A stretch of DNA of 10,156 bases from Clostridiales bacterium. Its GTDB lineage: Bacteria > Bacillota > Clostridia > Oscillospirales > Acutalibacteraceae. This document shows positions 5,131 to 10,156 of this stretch, piece by piece. Below the pieces are notes generated by a model. It had not been told where the DNA came from. It worked only from the letters and a program-made list of their open reading frames with translations, and did no database searches. The number at the start of each line of letters is the position of its first letter. Position 1 is the first letter of the stretch. The stretch is from positions 1 to 10,156 of the forward strand of contig DYBQ01000084.1 in assembly GCA_019418545.1 (NCBI GenBank), given 5' to 3'. The translations under genes were made by a program, and so were the position numbers.

Positions 5131-5173
5131 AAACAAGCCGCTGGCAATTTTGATTGCCGGCGGCTTGTTTTTT
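5131..5173 (+). terminator. Strong intrinsic terminator ending the cassette
   Basis: An 18-bp stem (5131-5148 and 5153-5170) with one T:G pair and a TTTG loop, ending in a run of six T (5168-5173). It lies between the convergent 7-TM gene and ytfJ. On the minus strand the hairpin is followed by only three T, so it is mainly a plus-strand terminator, though it may also slow transcription from ytfJ. Confidence 0.9.
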
Positions 5174-5186
5174 CGTTTTATTGATT

Positions 5187-5651
5187 TTACAGGCCGGATG
5201 CCTCTGTGTCCGTCTCTGCTTTCATGGCTTCCTTGGCCTTTTCCACTTCTTGAGCAGCTTTTTCGGCTTCCTTCTGCTTTTTATTTTTATTCAGCAGGCC
5301 GGTCACTGCGTCCATAAAGCCCGGAGCCATCCCGATAATCCGGTCAACCGAGCTGTTAAAGGGGTCAAGCTGCAAAAGCCGCACATTTCCGTCGCTTACC
5401 GTGAGAAACGCAACCGGTGTAATGGTAACACCGGCGCCGGCGCCGCCGCCAAACAATTCCCGATTGGGCTGCGCTTTGGAGGGCAAATCGGAACCGCCGG
5501 AAGCAAAGCCGTAGCTGACCTTGGAAATGGGGATAATCACCGTACCGTCCGCTGTGGTAATGGGGTCGCCAATCACGGTATTGACATCGGCCATTTCCTT
5601 AATTTTGTCCATGGTTGTCCCCATCATGCTTTCAATAGGATGCTCGCTCAT
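5187..5651 (-). CDS. ytfJ: GerW-family sporulation protein YtfJ
   Basis: GerW/YtfJ proteins are small spore proteins; in B. subtilis GerW is needed for normal germination responses. The 154 residues show the family pattern: MSEHPIESMMGTTMDKIKEM and ADVNTVIGDPI at the N-terminus, PISKVSYGFASGGSDL (41-56), the glycine-rich ELFGGGAGAGVTITPVAFL (65-83) and GNVRLLQLD (88-96). The C-terminal 35 residues are a highly charged Lys/Glu/Ala helix, probably a coiled coil, somewhat longer than the minimal family domain. ATG at 5649-5651 is preferred, with GGTGG 5 nt upstream; a GTG at 5660 would add three residues but has a poorly spaced ribosome binding site. The 100-bp gap to DUF2953 is AT-rich with A/T runs and no promoter I would trust. 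In relatives this gene usually leads on to dac, but here the TetR cassette intervenes. Confidence 0.93.
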   Translation of the reverse strand: MSEHPIESMMGTTMDKIKEMADVNTVIGDPITTADGTVIIPISKVSYGFASGGSDLPSKAQPNRELFGGGAGAGVTITPVAFLTVSDGNVRLLQLDPFNSSVDRIIGMAPGFMDAVTGLLNKNKKQKEAEKAAQEVEKAKEAMKAETDTEASGL

Positions 5652-5751
5652 AAATTCCACCAGCCTTTATTTTTATTTTTCTTATGGTTTAGGTTTCTAT
5701 ATAGAAAACAGGCAAGCCCGTTTTTTCCCACTTTTTAAATTTTTTCATCTG

Positions 5752-6465
5752 TCAGGGCTTTTGCATCGTGGCCGGTGGCTGAGAAGCTTTTGCTTCTTCC
5801 AGCTCCCGGTTGGCCCGCGTCATTCGCCCAATCACCCGGAACAGCCCGCCAAGGGCGCTGCTTATTACAAACACCAAAAGAATCCGGCCGCAAAAAGAAA
5901 ACTGCGCGGCAGTCTCCTTCCTGTCAAAATCCGGCTGCACCGTAATTCCATATTTCCGGCATTTGCAGCCCTGTAAAATCGTGCCTGCTGCCGGGTATAC
6001 TACCCCGCAAAGCCTGCCGTATAAAATGGCAGTTTCGGCGGCATCTTCCCCGCCGATTGTGAGCAGCAAATCAAATTTTTTCACCACCACATGGCTCCAC
6101 AGGTTTTTCAGCACCCCGCCAGCAATCCCCGCCAAATCTTTGAGCAGGGAGAGAAGTCCCGAAACCCCCTGATATTTGGCGATTTCTTTCATCTTGGCTC
6201 CAAAGCCGGCAGATTTTTGGCTTTTATTTTCGGGCTCCTTTTTGTGGGATACTTCCGGCTGTTTTTTCCTCTTCTTTTTCTTTGGGTTTGTTTTTTTGGA
6301 AACCTCCTCCTCTTCCTCCTGTGCCGGGAGAATCGGGATACTGAACCCGGCAATCCGCAGCCACAAAAACAGCTCGTCCCCATATTCCAGCCGCACGCCT
6401 ATGGGCAAAAGGAGAATGAGGAGCAGCAGCCCCAGCACGGCCCCGGCAATATACCATCCAACCAT
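5752..6465 (-). CDS. DUF2953 membrane protein
   Basis: A 237-residue membrane protein of the DUF2953 type, commonly found between scpB and ytfJ in Clostridia; its function is unknown. An N-terminal TM helix (about 4-22, AGAVLGLLLLILLLPIGV) leads into a short domain (RLEYGDELFLWLRIAGFSIPILP). Then comes a low-complexity charged linker (about 49-85) with a run of five Glu and a Lys/Arg-rich block. The conserved C-terminal part follows: FDLLLTIGGEDAAETAILYGRLCGVVYPA (131-159), CKCRKYGITVQPDFDRK (167-183) and a hydrophobic segment (194-208). ATG at 6465 has a strong GGGAGGAG site 4 nt upstream. It starts 36 nt after scpB ends, so it belongs to the same operon. The neighbourhood suggests a role in sporulation or the envelope; this is inference only. 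Confidence 0.85.
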   Translation of the reverse strand: MVGWYIAGAVLGLLLLILLLPIGVRLEYGDELFLWLRIAGFSIPILPAQEEEEEVSKKTNPKKKKRKKQPEVSHKKEPENKSQKSAGFGAKMKEIAKYQGVSGLLSLLKDLAGIAGGVLKNLWSHVVVKKFDLLLTIGGEDAAETAILYGRLCGVVYPAAGTILQGCKCRKYGITVQPDFDRKETAAQFSFCGRILLVFVISSALGGLFRVIGRMTRANRELEEAKASQPPATMQKP

Positions 6466-6501
6466 GGCTCTCCTCCCTTTCCGTCTGTTTTTTTAGGCTC
6501 G

Positions 6502-7092
6502 TCAGCTCTGCACCGGCACAGTGGTTTCTTCTTCCGCCTCCTGCTTTTGCTGCGGCAGAGGCGGCAGCTCCTGCAAAGAGTGGATGTTCAGGCACCGAAG
6601 GAAATCCGGCGTTGTCCCATACAAAAGCGGACGTCCCGGCAGCTCCAGCCTGCCCCGCTCCTCCACCAGCCCCTTGGCGGCAAGGCCGCTGATAACGGCG
6701 CTGCAATCCACGCCCCGCACCTGTTCCACATAAGCTTTGGTTACCGGCTGATTATAGGCAATCACCGCCAGAACTTCCATGGCCGCCTGGGAAAGCGGGA
6801 TGTTCCGGCGCATTTCCAGCGCTTTGCGCACGGTTTCGCCATATTCACAGGCGGTGCACATCTGCACATAGCCGTCCAGCTTTACCAGCCGGATGCCCCG
6901 CCCTTCCTGATTATATTCCTCCATCAGGCAGTCCATCAGTTCCTCCATGGCGCTCTCGCTGATTTCCAGCACCTGCGCCATGTGGCTGACAGAAACCGGG
7001 TCGCCGCTGGCAAAAACAATGGCCTCTGCCGCTCCCAGCAGCTTTTTGTCTTTGGCAGAGCGTTTATTCTTCTTTTCGTTTCCGTAAGCCAT
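6502..7092 (-). CDS. scpB: Segregation and condensation protein B
   Basis: ScpB is the winged-helix (kite) subunit that, with the kleisin ScpA, binds SMC to form bacterial condensin and organises sister chromosomes. The 196-residue protein has two winged-helix domains (about 16-85 and 98-168). Family hallmarks are LLGAAEAIVFASGDPVS (18-34), GYVQMCT (74-80), LSQAAMEVLAVIAYNQPVTK (100-119), RGVDC (126-130) and the terminal GRPLLYGTTPDFL (153-165). The acidic, Gln/Pro-rich tail after about 175 is variable and probably disordered. ATG at 7092 has AAGGAGG 8 nt upstream; this ribosome binding site lies within the end of scpA, with a 29-nt gene overlap in a different frame. Coupled translation should help to balance the two partners. 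Confidence 0.97.
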   Translation of the reverse strand: MAYGNEKKNKRSAKDKKLLGAAEAIVFASGDPVSVSHMAQVLEISESAMEELMDCLMEEYNQEGRGIRLVKLDGYVQMCTACEYGETVRKALEMRRNIPLSQAAMEVLAVIAYNQPVTKAYVEQVRGVDCSAVISGLAAKGLVEERGRLELPGRPLLYGTTPDFLRCLNIHSLQELPPLPQQKQEAEEETTVPVQS

Positions 7093-7801
7093 GATGTCTG
7101 CCTCCTTGTGTCAGTCTCAGCTGTGCATCGTTCCCTTCGCCTTCCACCCGAATCCGTTTGCCTTTAATCAGCTCCAGCACCGCCAGAAACGCCGCGACCC
7201 TCTCGCTTTTTTCCTGCTTTTCCCCAAAAAGCCGGGACCAGGACACGCTGCCCTTCTTCCACAGCTTTCGCAGGACAAACACAATTTGGGATGTAACGGA
7301 AACAATGGGATGGGTGACAATCCCGTCAAACGACTCGGCAGCCGGCGGCTGCAGCCGTTTTCCCCTGCCGGCCGCGCTGAAATAGGCCCTAAAAATTTCC
7401 TGGGGGGTGTGATGGCGGCGATAGGCAGCATCCACCGGCAGCTCCATGGGCTTTCGCACAATGAAATCAAACGAAAAGTTCTCGGCCAGCTTTTCAGCCA
7501 TTTGCCGGCAAAGCTGATATTCCATCAGCTCTCCTGCCAGCTGCGCCCGAAGCTCCTTTTCTTCCTCGTGCTTTGGCAGCAGGGAAACCGTTTTGAGATA
7601 GATTAGCCGGGCAGCCATGTCGAGGAATTCGCTGGCCACCTCCATGTCCAGCTCCTGCATGGCACGGATGTGTGCCAGATACTGCTCCAGCAATTCGGAA
7701 ATGGAGACATCATAAATGCTTACTTTATTTTTGGAAAGCAGGGTGAGCAAAAGGTCCAGCGGGCCTTCAAACCCCTCCAGCTTATAGGTTATCTTTTCCA
7801 T
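7064..7801 (-). CDS. scpA: Segregation and condensation protein A (kleisin)
   Basis: ScpA is the kleisin that bridges the SMC heads and binds a ScpB dimer. The 245-residue product has the N-terminal hallmark LEGFEGPLDLLLTLL (8-22), then VSIYDVSISELLEQYLAHI (27-45) and the FLDMAARLIYLKTVSLLP helix (59-76) that contacts the SMC neck. A central ScpB-binding region follows, and a C-terminal winged helix (about 160-235) contacts the SMC cap. The length is normal. ATG at 7801 lies only 11 nt after the stop of the M50 peptidase gene. No Shine-Dalgarno sequence is visible there (the stretch is TTTATCAATCC), so initiation probably depends on ribosomes finishing the upstream gene. The last 29 nt overlap scpB. 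Confidence 0.97.
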   Translation of the reverse strand: MEKITYKLEGFEGPLDLLLTLLSKNKVSIYDVSISELLEQYLAHIRAMQELDMEVASEFLDMAARLIYLKTVSLLPKHEEEKELRAQLAGELMEYQLCRQMAEKLAENFSFDFIVRKPMELPVDAAYRRHHTPQEIFRAYFSAAGRGKRLQPPAAESFDGIVTHPIVSVTSQIVFVLRKLWKKGSVSWSRLFGEKQEKSERVAAFLAVLELIKGKRIRVEGEGNDAQLRLTQGGRHHGLRKRKEE

Positions 7802-7812
7802 GGATTGATAAA

Positions 7813-8517
7813 TTATAACAGCCCGAACAATTCAAAGGGCAGGGAAGACAGCCAGAGAATCCCATCAAGCGCGGCATTCTGCGCCATATTGAGGGGGCGG
7901 TCCAGCACACCGCTGAACAGCAAAAGGAACAGCACCATAACAATGACATTTTGATAGCGGTAATAGGCATTCATGGCGCGGTCGGAAAGAAACGCACTGA
8001 CAATCCTCGAGCCGTCCAGCGGCGGGACAGGCAGCAGGTTAAACACTGCCAGCGCCACATTTACGGTGATATATGCACTGAAAAAGGACGTTACGCCAAG
8101 ATACACTCCTACCGGAGCACTGGGCAAAACAAAGAGATAGAGGGCAAAATAGAGGATTCCGCCCACTAGTGCCGCCAAAAAGTTGGAGACAGGCCCGGCC
8201 AGCGCCGTAATGGCCATGTCCCGCTTGGGCTTTTTAAAGTTCCAGGGGTTTACCAGCACCGGCTTTGCCCAGCCAAAGCCAAACAGCAGCAAAAACAAAG
8301 CGCCAAAGGGGTCAAGGCTTGCCAGAGGGTTTAGGGTCAGCCTCCCAGCGGCCCGGGCAGTGCGGTCGCCCAGCTTTTCGGCCATCCAGCCATGGGCATA
8401 TTCATGCAGGGGCAAAATACAGAAAATGACAAACAGGGTTGCCACAATTTGCATCAAAATCGATTCTCCGCTGACAGACTCTCCGGCCAGCAAAGCACGA
8501 ATGGCAGAAATCAGCAT
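7813..8517 (-). CDS. Site-2-protease-type membrane metallopeptidase (M50 family)
   Basis: An intramembrane zinc protease of the compact M50B type (YwhC/Rv-like), often placed directly upstream of scpA in Clostridia. The 234 residues give four to six TM helices. The zinc site is intact: H38-E39-x-x-H42 (LPLHEYAHGW) in TM1 and the third ligand D168 in NLLPVPPLDGSR (160-171). The N-P-x-x motif region is RLTLNPLASLDPFG (59-72), followed by GFGWAKPVLVNP (80-91), and AITALAGPVSNFL (102-114) is the conserved LAGP.SN helix. No PDZ domain is present. The start is ATG at 8515-8517 (MLISAIRALL), with AAAGGAG 6 nt upstream; an in-frame GTG at 8628 would add 37 residues with no ribosome binding site. Substrate unknown. 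It is the first gene of the operon behind the 8654-8682 promoter. Confidence 0.92.
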   Translation of the reverse strand: MLISAIRALLAGESVSGESILMQIVATLFVIFCILPLHEYAHGWMAEKLGDRTARAAGRLTLNPLASLDPFGALFLLLFGFGWAKPVLVNPWNFKKPKRDMAITALAGPVSNFLAALVGGILYFALYLFVLPSAPVGVYLGVTSFFSAYITVNVALAVFNLLPVPPLDGSRIVSAFLSDRAMNAYYRYQNVIVMVLFLLLFSGVLDRPLNMAQNAALDGILWLSSLPFELFGLL

Positions 8518-8653
8518 AAAATTCTCCTTTTGTTTCAGTCTCAAATTCACATGCGGAAAGTGTCTTTTCCCTGCGTTTGCAGGCAAAAAGCCACGGCAAT
8601 AAACGGCAAACAAGCCTTTCCTTTTCACACGGTCAGCCGTCTATTTGGCTTTC

Positions 8654-8682
8654 ATTATAATACGAACAAAAATAAATTACAA
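8654..8682 (-). promoter_or_regulatory. Sigma-A promoter of the M50-scpA-scpB operon
   Basis: On the minus strand -35 TTGTAA (8677-8682), a 17-bp spacer and a perfect -10 TATAAT (8654-8659). The predicted start is near 8647, leaving a leader of about 130 nt before the M50 gene. The leader can form a 6-bp stem GTTTGC/GCAAAC (8575-8580 with 8606-8611) but resembles no riboswitch I know. Confidence 0.8.
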
Positions 8683-8701
8683 GAAATCCCGGGAAATCCG
8701 T

Positions 8702-8720
8702 CCAATTGTTACCAATTGTT
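8702..8720. repeat. Tandem 9-bp repeat CCAATTGTT at 10-bp spacing
   Basis: CCAATTGTT occurs at 8702-8710 and 8712-8720, one helical turn apart. Each copy holds the palindrome CAATTG. The pair lies about 55-75 bp upstream of the predicted start of the M50-scpAB operon and touches the addA stop codon. It could be an activator or repressor site. No addA terminator is evident in this spacer. Confidence 0.35.
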
Positions 8721-10156
8721 TACAAAATACAGCCTTCTCCCACAGCCCGGTTCAGATAGAAGGAATATAGCAAGCATTCCTTCACCGGCATTCCCGTCAT
8801 ATCAGAAACCGCCCGGGCGTATAATTTCAGCTGCGTTTCATACCGCTTCCAAAGCTCTTCCGGCTCCCGAATCCGGTCGGTTTTATAATCCACCAGCACA
8901 AGCCCGCCGTTTTCTTCAAACACGCAGTCCACCACGCCCTGCAGCACCACCGGCTCCTCTGCCATTTCTCCTGCGAGCTGGGGCTTAATTTCCCGGGCCG
9001 GCAATTCCGCCATAAACCGGGTTTCCCGCATGACGTTTTTGGAAGAAAGAATCCGTTTTCCCAATTCCCCGGCAAAAAACTTCGACACCCGCAAAAGCTC
9101 CACCGCGTCCCCCTGCTCTTTTGTGAGGAAGCCTTCCTCTACCAGCCGCTCCCGCTCCTGCCCGGGATTTTGGCAGGCTTCTTCATACCGGGCAAACTGC
9201 ATATAGGTGTGCAGCGCCGTGCCCCGCTCTGCCGGGGTCATGCCCTTGTGGCTCAAAAACGCTGGACGGGAAAGGCTTTCTGCCGTTTCCTGTCTGCCTG
9301 CCTTTTCTTCTGCCAGGCCGGAGGCCGACACCTTGGAGGGCACATCTGCCAAATCGGCAAAGGGATATTGCCAGTCCAGCCCCTGCTTCAGCCGCAAAAA
9401 AAGCGCTTCATCCGGCTGCGGCATCATGCTTTCTTCTTCTGCCTGCGCGATGGCTGGCGCGTCCGGGCGCAGCACCCGGATGTCCCAGGGCGTGTAATCC
9501 GGCACCCGCAGCACCAGCTCTTCCTCGGCCATGGCCCGGTCCCGAAGGATTTTCCCGTCAGGATGGCGCAGGGCACAGCACAGCAGCCAGTCTGAAAGGC
9601 TGGACGCGCCCCGCACCATATAGTCCGGCAGCTTTTCGTCTTTGGTAAGCCCCGCGGCAAGCTTTGCCAGAGTTTTGTCTGCGTCTTTGAGGGTGGCTAC
9701 TAAAATCAGCTTTTCCTTAGCCCTGGTCATAGCCACATACAGCACCCGCAGTTCCTCCGACATAGATTCCCTGTCAAGCTCCAGCCGGATGGCTTCCCTT
9801 GGCAGCGTGGAAAAACGCGCCGGGGAATCGGGGGCTTTCAGCCGCACTCCCAGCCCCAGCTCCGGGTGGAGCAAAGCATCGTCCTTTTCCCGGTTAAACA
9901 GCCGCCCGCAGCCCGCAACAATACATATGGGGAATTCCAGCCCCTTGGATTTGTGGATACTCATAATCCGCACCACGTCCTCTCCTTCCGAGCCGTTGGC
10001 GGCAGGGGCTAAATCGGCCTTCTGCTTTTCCAGCCTGTCAATAAACCGGATAAACCCGGAAAGGCCGTTGTAGCCGGAGCCTTCATACCGCTTTGCATAC
10101 CGGTGCAAAAGCCGCAGGTTGGCAAGCCTTCCTTCCCCGCCGGGAAGGGTCTGCAC
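8720..10156 (-). CDS. addA: ATP-dependent helicase/nuclease subunit A (AddA), C-terminal part
   Basis: AddA is the UvrD-like helicase and nuclease subunit of AddAB, the Firmicute counterpart of RecBCD, which resects double-strand breaks for recombination. The visible 478 residues hold the end of the helicase and the nuclease. Helicase motif V is VRIMSIHKSKGLEFPICIV (62-80) and motif VI is EELRVLYVAMTRAKEKLIL (134-152). The RecB-family nuclease shows RGTALHTYMQ (311-320, His316), QGVVDCVFEENG (406-417, Asp410) and LVLVDYKTDRI (419-429, Asp423 and Lys425), then the QLKLYA motif (442-447). All catalytic residues appear present. The frame is open to the window edge with GTG as the first visible codon, so the true start lies further right. 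Full AddA is about 1,150-1,250 residues. addB is expected upstream, beyond the edge. The stop is TAA at 8720-8722. Confidence 0.97.
   Translation of the reverse strand: MQTLPGGEGRLANLRLLHRYAKRYEGSGYNGLSGFIRFIDRLEKQKADLAPAANGSEGEDVVRIMSIHKSKGLEFPICIVAGCGRLFNREKDDALLHPELGLGVRLKAPDSPARFSTLPREAIRLELDRESMSEELRVLYVAMTRAKEKLILVATLKDADKTLAKLAAGLTKDEKLPDYMVRGASSLSDWLLCCALRHPDGKILRDRAMAEEELVLRVPDYTPWDIRVLRPDAPAIAQAEEESMMPQPDEALFLRLKQGLDWQYPFADLADVPSKVSASGLAEEKAGRQETAESLSRPAFLSHKGMTPAERGTALHTYMQFARYEEACQNPGQERERLVEEGFLTKEQGDAVELLRVSKFFAGELGKRILSSKNVMRETRFMAELPAREIKPQLAGEMAEEPVVLQGVVDCVFEENGGLVLVDYKTDRIREPEELWKRYETQLKLYARAVSDMTGMPVKECLLYSFYLNRAVGEGCIL

Noticed and set aside
5652..5751. Sporulation promoter or terminator between DUF2953 and ytfJ
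   Set aside because: The gap has long A/T runs and a widely spaced AAGCCC/GGGCTT pair, but no -35/-10 pair or compact stem with a T-run that I would defend.
6091..7167. Plus-strand open frame of 358 codons
   Set aside because: It is a shadow of scpB and DUF2953; the His/Pro/Gln-rich translation is typical of antisense to GC-rich coding DNA.
8518..8628. 37-residue N-terminal extension of the M50 peptidase from a GTG
   Set aside because: There is no ribosome binding site at the GTG, while the internal ATG at 8517 has AAAGGAG at ideal distance and places TM1 normally.

Overview
The window looks like chromosomal DNA of a spore-forming Clostridia-type Firmicute. The evidence is the gene set and order (M50 peptidase - scpA - scpB - DUF2953 - gerW/ytfJ - dac - rluB, all on the minus strand), a GerW-family spore protein, AddA rather than RecBCD, strong GGAGG-type ribosome binding sites and sigma-A promoters with 17-bp spacers. 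By eye the backbone is moderately GC-rich and fits an Oscillospiraceae- or Lachnospiraceae-like gut anaerobe. I cannot fix the genus.

Reading the minus strand from right to left: 8720-10156 is the 3' part of addA (double-strand break repair; its 5' part lies beyond the right edge). A sigma-A promoter at 8654-8682 then starts an operon of an M50 site-2-type peptidase, scpA and scpB (chromosome condensation), a DUF2953 membrane protein and ytfJ/gerW. After an interruption (below), the same strand continues with a D-Ala-D-Ala carboxypeptidase, an RluB/RsuA-type rRNA pseudouridine synthase and a small GNAT-like protein. Last comes a separately promoted carboxyltransferase gene (MmdA/AccD-like), cut by the left edge.

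The interruption at about 3273-5173 is a plus-strand cassette: a TetR-family regulator with a TTG start, a predicted 4-TM protein and a predicted 7-TM protein. I do not recognise a function for either membrane protein. A nearly identical 16-bp palindromic element (core TGAAC-N3-GTTCA) lies in the promoter of tetR and again in the promoter of the membrane-protein pair. The cassette has its own internal terminator and a strong end terminator. It reads as a self-contained, autoregulated, ligand-responsive membrane module set between two halves of a conserved cell-division/sporulation gene neighbourhood. This is the part of the window most worth following up.

Smaller points of interest are a sporulation sigma-E-like promoter in front of dac, an 80-nt rluB/GNAT gene overlap in which a Gly-codon run doubles as the downstream ribosome binding site beside an A7 slippery heptamer, and a terminator arm that appears to come from a 19-bp tandem duplication. 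No tRNA, rRNA, CRISPR array, insertion sequence or recognised riboswitch was seen. No gene-free stretch exceeds about 205 bases.
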